Of a stretch of DNA of 64,000 nt, positions 27,812 to 37,084 are shown one piece after another (the stretch's first letter is position 1; the number at the start of each line of letters is the position of its first letter). Both the position numbers and the translations under genes were made by a program. The notes beneath the pieces are model-generated. The model worked only from the letters and a program-made list of their open reading frames with translations. It was not told the origin of the DNA and did not search any database. This stretch comes from Geoalkalibacter subterraneus (lineage in GTDB: Bacteria; Desulfobacterota; Desulfuromonadia; Desulfuromonadales; Geoalkalibacteraceae), in assembly GCF_000827125.1 (NCBI RefSeq), contig NZ_CP010311.1, forward strand, positions 2,935,001 through 2,999,000, in the 5' to 3' direction.

Positions 27812-28189
27812 GAAGATCCCATCACATCGGTTCAGACTGGCGACAAAGAACTGTCGGACAGTCTTTTAACTGCCGTCAGACAGCCATTTCGCGCAGCCAT
27901 TTTACCGGCATCATTAAAAAAAGAAAGCGACAGCAAACAATCTTTAACAAACCGCAACCCTTAGAAACCAGTCATAACATGATTCTAAACATTTTTTGCG
28001 TCTACATCATCCTCTGGAAGTCCTCCACTGATGCACACCCGCCTCACAACAGATATTTATTAGGTGCAAAAACCATGTCGAAACAGCAGGAAAGGGCACA
28101 GGCGATTGACAAAGATCGGCTGATCCCTCTATCCTGCGTTCTGATTCCGTGCTTCAAACACCCCCCTTTCTTCTACCGAAAGATGCCTC
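27812..28189. other. Intergenic region, nothing recognised
   Basis: This 378-bp gap lies between the divergent PAS-GGDEF-EAL and ygiQ genes. It is more AT-rich than its surroundings and should hold both promoters. The only structure noted is a weak partial inverted repeat (GGACAGTC..GTCAGACAG) near 27856-27886. A 74-codon open frame overlapping the ygiQ start lacks a ribosome site and is not called. Confidence 0.4.
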
Positions 28190-30034
28190 ATGTGCGGCGC
28201 TAATTCTCCCCAGCACCTTCCTGCCAGCAAAGCCGAAATGGATTCCCGCGGTTGGAACGAACTCGATATTCTGCTGATCAGCGGCGACGCCTATGTCGAC
28301 CACCCTGCTTTCGGAGTGCCGCTGCTGGGTCGACTTCTGGAAGCTGAGGGATACCGGGTCGGCATCATCGCCCAGCCTGCGTGGAAAGACCCCGAGTCGT
28401 TCCGCGTCATGGGACGCCCGCGCCTGTTCGCCGCCGTATCGGCCGGTGCGATGGATTCCATGGTCAACCACTACACCGCCGCCAGGAAAGTGCGCAACAA
28501 CGACGCCTACACCCCCGGCGGGCGCAGCGGAGCGCGCCCCGATCGCGCACTGATCGCCTACACTGCCGCCCTCAAGGGAGCGTTCAAGGGACTGCCGGTG
28601 GTGATCGGCGGCATTGAGGCGAGCCTGCGCCGCCTGGCCCACTACGATTACTGGCAGGATAGAGTCCGCCGCTCCGTGCTGGTGGACAGCAAAGCCGACC
28701 TGCTGGTGTTCGGCATGGGCGAAAGACCACTGCTGGAGATTGCCCGCCGCGCGGCCGAAGGCGAACCGTTGAAAGAGATGCTGGACATCCGCGGCACTGC
28801 CGCCATGGTCAAGGATGAACCCGACGACGCCGTGCGGCTGCCGCCTTTTGAGCAGGTGCGCGACGACCGGCAGGCGTACGGTGAGGCCTTCCGTTTAGCT
28901 GCCGAAGAGAACAACCCGTGGAGCGGACGCCCCCTGACACAGGCCTACGGCAATCGCTGGCTGCGCATCAACCCGCCGGCACTCCCCCTGACGGAAGAAG
29001 AGATGGACAGGCTCTATGCCCTGCCATTTACGCGTCTGCCGCATCCGAGCTACACGGAAACGATTCCCGCCTTCGAACAGATCAGATTTTCCATCACCTC
29101 GCATCGCGGCTGCGCAGGAGGCTGTGCCTTCTGCGCCATCACCCATCATCAGGGCAAGGCCATCCAGTCACGCTCGCTGGAGTCGGTGCGCAGCGAAGCC
29201 GAGCAACTGACCACTCATCCTGACTTTCGCGGCACCATCAGCGATATCGGCGGCCCCACCGCCAACATGTACGGCATGGCCTGCAGCGATCCCCAGGCCC
29301 GCAGCAAATGCCGTCGCGACAGCTGCCTTTATCCGCGCATCTGTCCCAAACTCACCGCCGATGGCCGGAAGGCCACTGAGTTGTTACGGGCCGTTCGTCA
29401 TATTGAGGGCGTACGCCATGTGTTTGTCGCCTCCGGCATCCGCTACGACCTGCTCGACCATCAGCAGGAATACTTCGAGGCCCTGCTGGAACACCACGTC
29501 GGCGGCTTGCTCAAGATCGCCCCCGAGTCGGTGGTCGATGAGGTGACGGCCATCATGCGCAAACCCGGCGCGCAGCCGCTGGAAAAATTCCTGCGTTACT
29601 ATTACGATGCCTGCCGGTGCAGCGGTAAGCGCCGCGGGGTGGTCCCCTACCTGATCGCGGGGCACCCCGGCTGCACCCTGTCGCACATGGTGGATACCGC
29701 TCTTTTCCTGAAAAAACACAACCTGAGGGTCGAGCAGGTGCAGGAGTTCACCCCCACACCGGGGACGGTTTCCACCTGCATCTGGCACACCGGACGCGAT
29801 CCTTTTACGGGCCACCCGGTACATGTACCGACCGATCCCAGAGAACGCCGCTTGCAGAAGGCACTGCTGTTGTGGCATCTTCCGGAAAATCGCAGGGAAA
29901 TTGAGGCCGCGCTGCGGGAATGCGGGCGGGAGAAGGACGGTCGTTTACTGCTTGGCGGGAACGGAAAAGACTCCGGACTGAAAGAAAAGAGCAAAATCCA
30001 GGGAAAGAGAAAACGGCATCAGCGAAAAGCCTGA
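28190..30034 (+). CDS. ygiQ: YgiQ-family radical SAM protein
   Basis: The 614-aa protein has the family layout: an N-terminal B12-binding-like Rossmann domain (ILLISGDAYVDHPAFGVPLLGRLLE), the YgiQ-specific SVLVDSKADLLVFGMGE stretch, and the radical SAM core with the iron-sulfur motif CAGGCAFC near residue 305. The long C-terminal region includes SDIGGPTANMYGMAC and further Cys clusters (CSDPQARSKCRRDSCLYPRIC). YgiQ substrates are not known. The gene ends 8 bp from the convergent plsC-like gene. Confidence 0.92.
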   Translation: MCGANSPQHLPASKAEMDSRGWNELDILLISGDAYVDHPAFGVPLLGRLLEAEGYRVGIIAQPAWKDPESFRVMGRPRLFAAVSAGAMDSMVNHYTAARKVRNNDAYTPGGRSGARPDRALIAYTAALKGAFKGLPVVIGGIEASLRRLAHYDYWQDRVRRSVLVDSKADLLVFGMGERPLLEIARRAAEGEPLKEMLDIRGTAAMVKDEPDDAVRLPPFEQVRDDRQAYGEAFRLAAEENNPWSGRPLTQAYGNRWLRINPPALPLTEEEMDRLYALPFTRLPHPSYTETIPAFEQIRFSITSHRGCAGGCAFCAITHHQGKAIQSRSLESVRSEAEQLTTHPDFRGTISDIGGPTANMYGMACSDPQARSKCRRDSCLYPRICPKLTADGRKATELLRAVRHIEGVRHVFVASGIRYDLLDHQQEYFEALLEHHVGGLLKIAPESVVDEVTAIMRKPGAQPLEKFLRYYYDACRCSGKRRGVVPYLIAGHPGCTLSHMVDTALFLKKHNLRVEQVQEFTPTPGTVSTCIWHTGRDPFTGHPVHVPTDPRERRLQKALLLWHLPENRREIEAALRECGREKDGRLLLGGNGKDSGLKEKSKIQGKRKRHQRKA

Positions 30035-30041
30035 ACCCTGA

Positions 30042-30821
30042 TCAATCCTGCCACTGATCGAGCTTCGATTGAATGAAGTCCACCACCGCGGCCTGTTGCT
30101 GCTGACCATTGCCGGTCACGGTCAGCGGCTCGCCGAACGCGAAATGGACGGTTTTCTGCGGACGTATGGGACCGAAATCCTTGATGAAGCGGCCGTTGCT
30201 CCAGGCATCGGTCTTCAGAGCCACCGGAATGACCGGAACTTCGGCGCGCTTGGCCAGTTTGACGCCGATGGTATTGAAATGCGCGGGATCGAACTGATCT
30301 TCGCGGGTGGTCTGCGGAAAGACAACGATGGAAACTCCGGCGGAGAGCCTCTTCGTCCCCTCTTCCATCACCACCTTAAAGTCCTCGCGCGGGTTGGTCC
30401 GATCCACCACCACCGGGTCGCGGGTCGCCATGACATGGCGGAATACGGGATATTCCATCAGGCTGCGCTTGATCACGAAGGTTAGAGGGGTGAAGGGAAC
30501 CAGCAACCCCGGCAGAACAAAGGTCTCCAGGGTACTCATATGGTTGCCGACGAAAACACAGGGACTGGATAGCTCCTTGAGATGATCGCGCCCTTCAATG
30601 GAAAAGCGGACACCGACTTTTTCCAGCGCCTCGATGATATCGCGACTGCTCGCGGCCCAGGCTTCTTCGTCATAGACATTCGTTCTGGCCATGCGACTGG
30701 AGCGCAGCACGATGCGCAACATGCGGCTGTAATAGAACAGGGAAGGCAGGAGACTATAGGGCCATGCAGCGGCGCCCTCGGCAGTCTGATAACTATCGGT
30801 CAAAAAGTCATGTGATTTCAC
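30042..30821 (-). CDS. Lysophospholipid/1-acylglycerol-3-phosphate acyltransferase (PlsC-like)
   Basis: The 259-aa protein belongs to the LPLAT/AGPAT superfamily that acylates lysophospholipids at the inner membrane. Motif I is NHMSTLE (an NHxSxxE/D variant) near residue 92 and motif III is FPQTTRED near 174, where the classical form is FPEGTR; the FPQTTR variant defines a subgroup. A PVIPVAL motif IV is near residue 196. The Asp of the catalytic pair is replaced by Glu, which is tolerated in some subfamilies. The true acyl acceptor is unknown. The ribosome site is poor, so the start could be slightly different. Confidence 0.82.
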   Translation of the reverse strand: MKSHDFLTDSYQTAEGAAAWPYSLLPSLFYYSRMLRIVLRSSRMARTNVYDEEAWAASSRDIIEALEKVGVRFSIEGRDHLKELSSPCVFVGNHMSTLETFVLPGLLVPFTPLTFVIKRSLMEYPVFRHVMATRDPVVVDRTNPREDFKVVMEEGTKRLSAGVSIVVFPQTTREDQFDPAHFNTIGVKLAKRAEVPVIPVALKTDAWSNGRFIKDFGPIRPQKTVHFAFGEPLTVTGNGQQQQAAVVDFIQSKLDQWQD

Positions 30822-31009
30822 GGAACAAAAGACTCCGGTAAAGAATTGCCCTATGCTGAACAGCTATGAATTGCCTTCAATTTAGGCGACTCGTGCCGCT
30901 GCCGCAACATAAAACTGGCCAACCCGCATTGAAATCCGCTTGAGCCAAAACGTGCCTCCGCTGACACGCAATGCCGAATCTGAACCCACAATCCACAAGG
31001 GGAAAGGCC

Positions 31010-31843
31010 ATGCCTCCGACGCCCACTCCCAGCCCGACAGGACAACGCTTTCTTACCCCGGCCCAGACGGCGGAGCAGATTGCAGCCAACGGCGAGCGCG
31101 TCCTGCGCCAATCAATGTCACGCACAATTGTTCTGAGCCTGCTGGCAGGTTTCTACATCGCCTTCGGTGCGCAGTTGGCCACCATGGTCACCCATGACAC
31201 CATCCCCATCATCGGCGACGGGCTGACACGCTTTGTCGCCGGCAGCGTCTTTTCCCTCGGACTGATGCTGGTGGTGGTCTGCGGGGCGGAACTTTTTACC
31301 GGCAACAGCATGCTGACCAAGGCGGCACTGCATGGACGCATCCCCTGGCACAAAATTGCTCAGAACTGGGTGGTGGTCTTGCTTGGCAATCTGGTGGGGT
31401 CGTTTTTTTTCGCCTGGCTGATGTTTCACAGCCAGTTATGGGAGAGTGGACAGGTGGCACAGCGCGCCATCGCCATCGCTGAAGCCAAGACCGAGCTATC
31501 GTTCGGCGCGGCCCTCATCCGCGGCATCCTGTGCAACTGGCTGGTGTGCCTGGCCGTGTTCATGGCCACCGCGGCCCGCGACGTGACGGGGAAAATTCTC
31601 GCCTGCTATGTGCCGATCATGGCTTTTGTCGCCAGCGGCTTCGAACACTCCATCGCCAACATGTACTTTATCCCCACCGGACTTCTGCTCGCCCGCCTGC
31701 CGGGCTTCGAGAGTGCAGATCTAACTTGGGGCGGGTTTATGGCCAATATCGTGCCGGTCACTCTCGGCAACATTATCGGAGGGGTGGTGTTCGTTGCGCT
31801 CGCGTACTGGTTTATCTACCTGCGCGGCAGCCGTATTCACTGA
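31010..31843 (+). CDS. Formate/nitrite transporter family channel (FocA/NirC-like)
   Basis: The 277-aa protein of the FNT family is predicted to have six membrane helices. These are visible as hydrophobic stretches beginning with IVLSLLAGFYIAFGAQL. Typical family motifs are GAELFTGNSM near residue 100, RGILCNWLVCLAVF near 175, and FEHSIANMYFIPTG near 215, containing the central-pore His. The start at 31010 has an AAGGGGAAAGG site; an ATG 39 bp upstream lacks one. FNT channels move formate, nitrite or hydrosulfide, and no neighbouring enzyme identifies which applies here. It converges on the small cytochrome c gene. Confidence 0.9.
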   Translation: MPPTPTPSPTGQRFLTPAQTAEQIAANGERVLRQSMSRTIVLSLLAGFYIAFGAQLATMVTHDTIPIIGDGLTRFVAGSVFSLGLMLVVVCGAELFTGNSMLTKAALHGRIPWHKIAQNWVVVLLGNLVGSFFFAWLMFHSQLWESGQVAQRAIAIAEAKTELSFGAALIRGILCNWLVCLAVFMATAARDVTGKILACYVPIMAFVASGFEHSIANMYFIPTGLLLARLPGFESADLTWGGFMANIVPVTLGNIIGGVVFVALAYWFIYLRGSRIH

Positions 31844-31873
31844 TATGTATTCGCTGGGCACCTGCCTATTTAT

Positions 31874-32212
31874 TCAATTGCGTAAAGACATGACATAGTC
31901 AACCACCGCATCCAGTTTTTCCTCGTCCAGTCGGCTGCTGAAAGCCGGCATCTCCTCGCCGCGGCCGTCGTGGATGCTGGCGAGAATCGATTCGCGCTCG
32001 CCGCCGTAGATGAATTCGGGGCCATGCAGGGACGGCCCCTTGTAGCCCAACCCGCCGCTGCCGTCCGAACCGTGGCAGGGCGCGCACCAGGTATTGAAAA
32101 GCGATTGCCCTTCACCGCCGGCGGGGCCTGATGAGCCACTGCAGCCTGACAGGAAAAAGAGTCCTGCCGCCAGAAAAATTGCGGCCATCCCATTCGATCT
32201 CAAGTTAAGCAT
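31874..32212 (-). CDS. Small lipoprotein c-type cytochrome (112 aa)
   Basis: The start at 32212 has a GGGAG site. The product begins with a lipoprotein signal (MAAIFLAAGLFFLSGCSG), so it is probably membrane anchored. One heme-binding motif, CAPCH, lies near residue 43, and the likely axial Met is in EEMPAFSS near 90, followed by the class I cytochrome C-terminal helix (LDAVVDYVMSL). It would carry single electrons in the periplasm. A full palindromic repeat element fills the 5' region, ending 18 bp before the start codon. The NQR operon lies upstream on the same strand but is separated by about 270 bp. Confidence 0.9.
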   Translation of the reverse strand: MLNLRSNGMAAIFLAAGLFFLSGCSGSSGPAGGEGQSLFNTWCAPCHGSDGSGGLGYKGPSLHGPEFIYGGERESILASIHDGRGEEMPAFSSRLDEEKLDAVVDYVMSLRN

Positions 32213-32230
32213 GTGAGTCTCCCTTTTTGT

Positions 32231-32365
32231 AACTGTTCGGCATGGGGTCGTCACTCCCATGACAAGGGCCACTTTTCGCCATCCCTGGCCGTTTGATTGG
32301 CGCCCTCCCTGGCGCCAAACACCCTTGACATGGGAGTGACGACCCCGCGGGGTGAATAGATACCC
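32231..32365 (-). repeat. Palindromic repeat element, copy 2
   Basis: The arms 32244-32268 and 32322-32346 are complementary at 24 of 25 positions and enclose a 53-nt core. Read on the minus strand, the core differs from copy 1 (3146-3198) at 2 positions only. Relative to copy 1, the left arm differs at 7 positions and the right arm at 6, and the 6 right-arm changes pair with 6 of the left-arm changes. The flanks GGTATCTATTCACC and CATGCCGAACAGTT are shared with the other copies. The element points toward the cytochrome c start, the same relation copy 1 has to cbiB. Confidence 0.9.
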
Positions 32366-32482
32366 TTTCTTCCAATAATCCAAAAACGGAAAAATATGTT
32401 CAAGTTCTGCTTACGTTCACAAAACAAAAACATCTCAACATTTACAAACAAACTCGCAAATTATTGCAAATACGGATCGAAT

Positions 32483-32647
32483 TCAATTGCAGTCGCAGTC
32501 CTCCGGGGCACGTTCGCCCTCGCACCGACAGGCCGCCCCGTCCCGACCGCAGGTACGCCTCAGCCCGGGACGGCGAAAGAACAGTTTCACCGCAAGCCCG
32601 GCAAAGGCCAGGAGAAAGAAAAGAAAAACCAGAAGGAAAACTTTCAT
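32483..32647 (-). CDS. nqrM: NqrM-like (Na+)-NQR maturation protein, 54 aa
   Basis: This short gene starts 27 bp after nqrF ends. It encodes an N-terminal membrane helix (MKVFLLVFLFFLLAFAGLAV) and a Cys-rich tail with five Cys (RTCGRDGAACRCE, then CDCN). NqrM is a small membrane protein with four conserved Cys that is needed to build the NQR complex, proposed to help insert iron at the NqrD-NqrE cysteines, and its gene usually follows nqrF. Size, topology, Cys pattern and position all fit. This product is somewhat shorter than the usual NqrM. Confidence 0.8.
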   Translation of the reverse strand: MKVFLLVFLFFLLAFAGLAVKLFFRRPGLRRTCGRDGAACRCEGERAPEDCDCN

Positions 32648-32673
32648 GACAACCATGAATCGGGAGGAAGAGC

Positions 32674-33900
32674 TTAAAGACCGAAATCATCGTAGAGGAT
32701 ATTTTCAGGCTCGACGCCAAGATTTTCAAGCATTTCGCGAACGGCAACCAGCATCATGGGCGGGCCGCAAAGATAATACTCGCAATCCTCGGGAGCGGGA
32801 TGGTCCTTGAGATAGTTTTCATACACCACCGTGTGAATAAAACCTGTCGGCCCGTCCCAGTTGTCTTCAGGCAAGGGTTCCGACAACGCAACATGCCAGC
32901 TGAAATTATCATGTTCGCTGGCCAGTTTTTCGAACTGGTCGTTGTAGAACAACTCCTTGAGACTGCGCGCACCATACCAGTAGGAGATTTTTCGTTGGCT
33001 CTTCAAACGCAGCAGAAGATCGAAGATGTGGGAACGCAGCGGCGCCATGCCGGCACCACCGCCGATATAGACCATTTCGGCATTGGTGTCCTTGTGGAAA
33101 AAATCGCCGAAGGGGCCGGAGATGGTGACCTCATCCCCCGGCTTGAGACTGAAGATATAGGATGACATCTTGCCCGGCGGCACTTCCGGGTGGCGGGGAG
33201 GCGGGGTCGCGATCCTGACATTGAGCATGATAATCCCTTTTTCGTCGGGATAATTGGCCATGGAATAGGCCCGCTCGATCTTCTCCTTGACGACGGAACG
33301 GTACTGCCACACGTTGAATTTGTCCCAGTCCTCGCGGAACTTCTCCTCGATATCAAAATCCTTGTACTCCACCTCATGCGGAGGCGCCTCGATCTGGATA
33401 TAACCGCCGGCGCGAAAATCGACATCCTCCCCTTCCGGCAACTCCAGCACCAACTCTTTGATAAAGCTGGCCACATTGCGATTGGAACGCACCCGGCAGC
33501 GCCACTTGCGGATATCGAAAATTTCGGCGGGCAATTCGATCTTCATATTCTGCTTGACGCCGACCTGGCAGGAAAGGCGATAGCCTTCGCGGGCGTCTCG
33601 GCGCGAGATGTGGCCCGTCTCCGTCGGCAGGATGGCGCCGCCGCCTTCAACCACTTTGACCCGGCACTGCCCGCAGGTCCCGCCGCCACCGCAGGCGGAG
33701 GGGATAAAGATCCCGTTCTGCCCGAGCGTCTGCAAAAGCTTGCTGCCGGGGCTGACCTTGAGGGACTTGTCCGGGTCATCGTTGATGGTGATGCGCACCT
33801 TGCCGCGCGGCACGAGAAAATGACGCGCGGTGACGATGACCGCGACCAGCAGCAGAATAATGCCGGTAAAGAAAGAGACTCCGAGGATGACTTCAAGCAT
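32674..33900 (-). CDS. nqrF: Na+-translocating NADH:quinone reductase subunit F
   Basis: NqrF is the NADH dehydrogenase subunit that takes electrons from NADH through FAD to a 2Fe-2S centre. It is 408 aa. An N-terminal membrane anchor ([20 protein letters not shown]) is followed by a ferredoxin domain with Cys in [12 protein letters not shown] near residue 70 and a later LSC. The FAD-binding RAYSMANYP motif is near residue 209 and the NADH-binding motifs [12 protein letters not shown] and YLCGPPMM follow. It is the last large gene of nqrABCDEF, 15 bp after nqrE. Confidence 0.95.
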   Translation of the reverse strand: MLEVILGVSFFTGIILLLVAVIVTARHFLVPRGKVRITINDDPDKSLKVSPGSKLLQTLGQNGIFIPSACGGGGTCGQCRVKVVEGGGAILPTETGHISRRDAREGYRLSCQVGVKQNMKIELPAEIFDIRKWRCRVRSNRNVASFIKELVLELPEGEDVDFRAGGYIQIEAPPHEVEYKDFDIEEKFREDWDKFNVWQYRSVVKEKIERAYSMANYPDEKGIIMLNVRIATPPPRHPEVPPGKMSSYIFSLKPGDEVTISGPFGDFFHKDTNAEMVYIGGGAGMAPLRSHIFDLLLRLKSQRKISYWYGARSLKELFYNDQFEKLASEHDNFSWHVALSEPLPEDNWDGPTGFIHTVVYENYLKDHPAPEDCEYYLCGPPMMLVAVREMLENLGVEPENILYDDFGL

Positions 33901-33915
33901 TAAAGTAACCCGTAC

Positions 33916-34527
33916 TTATAGTTGGATTCCGGAAAAGGCCATAAAGGCCAGGGACATGAGCCCCGCAACGATGAAAGTCATGCCAAGCCCACGCAACCCT
34001 TCTGGAATATTGCTGTATTTGATCTTGGTCCGGATTCCGGCCAGGGCCACAATGGCCAGGGCCCAGCCGGTGCCGCTGCCCAGGCCGAACACAATGCTTT
34101 CACCGAAATTGTACTCGCGCTCCACCATGAAGAGAGAACCGCCGAGAATCATGCAGTTCACGGTAATCAGCGGCAGGAAAATACCCAGGGCGTTATAGAG
34201 TTTGGGTACGTATTTATCGAGGATCATTTCGAGAATCTGCACGATAGCGGCAATGACCGCGATGTAGCAGATCAGCCCGATAAAGGTCAGATCGACCTGA
34301 TCGAGCCCCGCCCAGGACAGCCCCCCCTCACGCAGCAGGTAACGATAAATCAAGTTGTTGACCGGAACCGTGACAGTCTGCACCACGATCACGGCAAACC
34401 CGAGGCCCACGGCGGTATCAACCTTCTTCGACACGGCAAGAAAGGTACACATGCCGAGAAAGAAGGCCAGCGCCATGTTCTCGATGAACACCGCCTTGAT
34501 GAAGATGTTGAGATATTCTTCAATCAT
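33916..34527 (-). CDS. nqrE: Na+-translocating NADH:quinone reductase subunit E
   Basis: This 203-aa integral membrane subunit has about six helices, starting [27 protein letters not shown]. The Cys in GMCTF and a second in the [10 protein letters not shown] stretch correspond to membrane Cys residues that, with those of NqrD, hold the intramembrane iron centre. Its start overlaps the nqrD stop by 4 bp. Confidence 0.95.
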   Translation of the reverse strand: MIEEYLNIFIKAVFIENMALAFFLGMCTFLAVSKKVDTAVGLGFAVIVVQTVTVPVNNLIYRYLLREGGLSWAGLDQVDLTFIGLICYIAVIAAIVQILEMILDKYVPKLYNALGIFLPLITVNCMILGGSLFMVEREYNFGESIVFGLGSGTGWALAIVALAGIRTKIKYSNIPEGLRGLGMTFIVAGLMSLAFMAFSGIQL

Positions 34528-35156
34528 TTGCCGACCTCATTCTCTTCGATCTGCTCAGGCTTCCAGGTACGCAGGGCCCAGATCAGAAACCCGATAATGA
34601 AAAATGCGCTGGGCGGAAGAAGCATCAAACCGTTGCTGACATACCAGCCTCCATCCTGGGTCAAGGGCAGGATCTTTATCCCGAGCAGGGTTCCCGATCC
34701 GAACAATTCCCGCAGAAAGGCGACCAGCAACAGGACAAGACTGTACCCGAGACCGTTGCCGATACCATCGAGGAAGCTCAACCCCATCGGATTTTTCATG
34801 GCAAAGGCTTCCGCACGCCCAAGCACGATGCAGTTGGTAATGATCAACCCGACAAAAACCGACAGCTGCTTGCTGATATCTGGCATGAAGGCCTGCAGAA
34901 ACTGGTCGACGACGATGACCAGCGAAGCGATGATGGTCATCTGCACGATGATGCGGATGCTATCGGGGATTTCACGCCGGATCATGCTGATGGCGGCATT
35001 GGAACAGGCCACCACGAAAATGACCGCCGCCGACATCACCAGCGCGGTTTCCAGGCGCGTCGTAACCGCCAGCGCAGAACAGATGCCGAGGATCTGCAGG
35101 GCGATCGGATTGTTGTCGAAAACAGGACGAAACAGTGCGTCACGTGCTCTAGTCAT
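34524..35156 (-). CDS. nqrD: Na+-translocating NADH:quinone reductase subunit D
   Basis: This integral membrane subunit is 210 aa with the start at 35156, chosen for the GAGGAGGG site 6 bp upstream. It has about six helices and the family sequence [24 protein letters not shown] near the N-terminus and [16 protein letters not shown] near residue 110; the two Cys in these stretches are the expected iron ligands shared with NqrE. The start overlaps the nqrC stop by 8 bp, indicating translational coupling. Confidence 0.95.
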   Translation of the reverse strand: MTRARDALFRPVFDNNPIALQILGICSALAVTTRLETALVMSAAVIFVVACSNAAISMIRREIPDSIRIIVQMTIIASLVIVVDQFLQAFMPDISKQLSVFVGLIITNCIVLGRAEAFAMKNPMGLSFLDGIGNGLGYSLVLLLVAFLRELFGSGTLLGIKILPLTQDGGWYVSNGLMLLPPSAFFIIGFLIWALRTWKPEQIEENEVGK

Positions 35157-35928
35157 GTAAACCCTCCTCGCGCATACGCTTGAGATACGGGCCAAAACCG
35201 TCTTCGCCCAACCAGTAGCGCAGCAGGTTGGTCACCCCGCGGGATGTGGCCGTCGCCCCCGACAGGCCATCCACCTGATACCGCGCCCTGGGGTTGTCAG
35301 GATCAACGCTCCCCTTGATGACCTCGATGCGGGGAACCCCTTCCTCATCCGCAACCTTCTTCCCTTCCCATTTGGCCAGCCACTGGGGGTTGTCCACCTC
35401 CCCGCCGAGCCCCGGTGTCTCGCCGTGCTCATAAAAACCGAAACCCGAGACGGTGCGAAGATCGGATTCAAGAGCGATATAACCGTAAAGAGTTGACCAC
35501 AGTCCCTTGCCGTGGACCGGCAGCACAACCTGTGAAAACCGGTCACCGTCGCGTATAAGGTAGACGGGAGCGTAGCGGGCACGCCGCTTGATATCGGCCA
35601 GATCCTTATCGGGAGAAATCGTATGCCCCAGCTCGGAGTCGGAAGCCGCCCGATACTGGTCGAAACCTTCCACATCGACCGCATCGGTATAGCTCCCGTC
35701 AGCCAGCTTTACCATGCGCGGCACGACTTTTTCCTCCCACAACTGGGCCACATCGGCATCCCTGGTCATCAGGTCCGCAATGGCCAGCACTTCGCGGTAT
35801 TGAGAGAGGCGCGCGTCCCGCTCTTTTTTTGCCCGCAGCCCGGCTGCTGTGCCGGACACCAGCAGCGAGCAGACAAAGCAGACCAGAAAGGCAACAAGAA
35901 AAGTACGTGCGACGGAATCATTGGCCAT
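35149..35928 (-). CDS. nqrC: Na+-translocating NADH:quinone reductase subunit C
   Basis: NqrC carries a covalently bound FMN on a domain facing the periplasm. The start at 35928 gives 259 aa with an N-terminal anchor ([22 protein letters not shown]). The FMN-attachment motif SGATAT lies in [14 protein letters not shown] near residue 226, with the Thr as the flavinylation site. Attachment needs an ApbE flavin transferase, for which no gene is in this window. The start overlaps the nqrB end by 11 bp. Confidence 0.95.
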   Translation of the reverse strand: MANDSVARTFLVAFLVCFVCSLLVSGTAAGLRAKKERDARLSQYREVLAIADLMTRDADVAQLWEEKVVPRMVKLADGSYTDAVDVEGFDQYRAASDSELGHTISPDKDLADIKRRARYAPVYLIRDGDRFSQVVLPVHGKGLWSTLYGYIALESDLRTVSGFGFYEHGETPGLGGEVDNPQWLAKWEGKKVADEEGVPRIEVIKGSVDPDNPRARYQVDGLSGATATSRGVTNLLRYWLGEDGFGPYLKRMREEGLHD

Positions 35929-37084
35929 GAAGAGAAACCCTCTTGCGGATATGAGCCTTGAGCACAAAACGATCGATAACGGGAGCAAACACATTGCCGA
36001 ACAAAATGGCCAGCATGGTCCCTTCAGGAAAAGCCGGGTTGACCACCCGCACCAGGATCAGCATAACCCCGATCAGCAAGCCGTAAAACCACTTGCCCGT
36101 ATCAGTCAATGTCGAGGAAACAGGGTCGGTCGCCATGAATACCAGTCCGAAAGCGAAGCTCCCCAACACCAGGTGCCAGATAAACGGCATGGCGAACATA
36201 GGGTTGGTACTGCTGCCGATCCCCTGCAACAGGATAGTCGTGCCCAGCGCACCGATCAGCACTGCCAGCATGGTGCGCCATGAAGCCACTCCGGCAACCA
36301 GCAGAATCAATGCCCCGACCAGGCAGGCGGCAAGGGAGGTCTCCCCCATGGAACCGGGGATGGTGCCAAGAAACGCCTGCAGCCAATCGACATTGTCACG
36401 GACCGCGGCCATCCCTCCCTCGGCAGCCAGCGCCAGAGGGGTCGCTGTGCTGACACCGTCCACCGGAACATAGACGCTGCCGGAGAACTGCCCGGGGTAG
36501 GCAAAAAACAGGAAGGCGTAGCCCGCCAGGGTTGGGTTGAGAAAATTACGGCCGGTCCCGCCGAAGATCTCTTTGCCGAGCACGATGCCGAAGCTGACCC
36601 CCAGCGCCACCTGCCACAGGGGGATCGAAGGCGGCAGGATCAGAGCCGTCAGCAGAGCCGTCACCCCCCATCCTTCGTTCATCTGCAGGCCGCGAACCAC
36701 GGCGAAAAGCGCCTCCCAGAACAGCGCGCACACCGCACTGATCAGCAACACCGGTACAAAGTGCAGAGCGCCGAGCAGCAGATTGTCTCCAACATAGGCC
36801 GGATCGTGCCCGACTCCCAATAGCCGGAATACCGATTCGTGCCAGCTGAAGAGCTCCTCCATGCCTTCGCGCTGCATGGCGAGATGCATCTGGTACCCGG
36901 TATTCCACATCGCCATGAAAACGCAGGGCAGCAACGCGATGATGACGGTGAGCATGATGCGACGCAGGCTCATAGCGTCGCGTACGGCAACACTGCCGCT
37001 TGTATTTTGCGGGTTTTCCCGCCACAGAGAGCGGAACATGATTTTCACCGGCGCCATCCGGTCTTTATGTTGAGGGGTCTGCAT
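35918..37084 (-). CDS. nqrB: Na+-translocating NADH:quinone reductase subunit B
   Basis: NqrB is the main membrane subunit and forms much of the Na+ pathway. It is 388 aa with about ten helices. The motif DGVSTATPLA near residue 215 holds the Thr to which FMN is expected to be attached, while the NFLNPTLAGYAFLFFAYP stretch before it is well conserved in the family. It overlaps nqrA at an ATGA-type junction at 37084, so translation is coupled. Confidence 0.95.
   Translation of the reverse strand: MQTPQHKDRMAPVKIMFRSLWRENPQNTSGSVAVRDAMSLRRIMLTVIIALLPCVFMAMWNTGYQMHLAMQREGMEELFSWHESVFRLLGVGHDPAYVGDNLLLGALHFVPVLLISAVCALFWEALFAVVRGLQMNEGWGVTALLTALILPPSIPLWQVALGVSFGIVLGKEIFGGTGRNFLNPTLAGYAFLFFAYPGQFSGSVYVPVDGVSTATPLALAAEGGMAAVRDNVDWLQAFLGTIPGSMGETSLAACLVGALILLVAGVASWRTMLAVLIGALGTTILLQGIGSSTNPMFAMPFIWHLVLGSFAFGLVFMATDPVSSTLTDTGKWFYGLLIGVMLILVRVVNPAFPEGTMLAILFGNVFAPVIDRFVLKAHIRKRVSLHGQ

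Noticed and set aside
27979-28203. 74-codon plus-strand frame before ygiQ
   Set aside because: No ribosome site, no family likeness, and it overlaps the ygiQ start.
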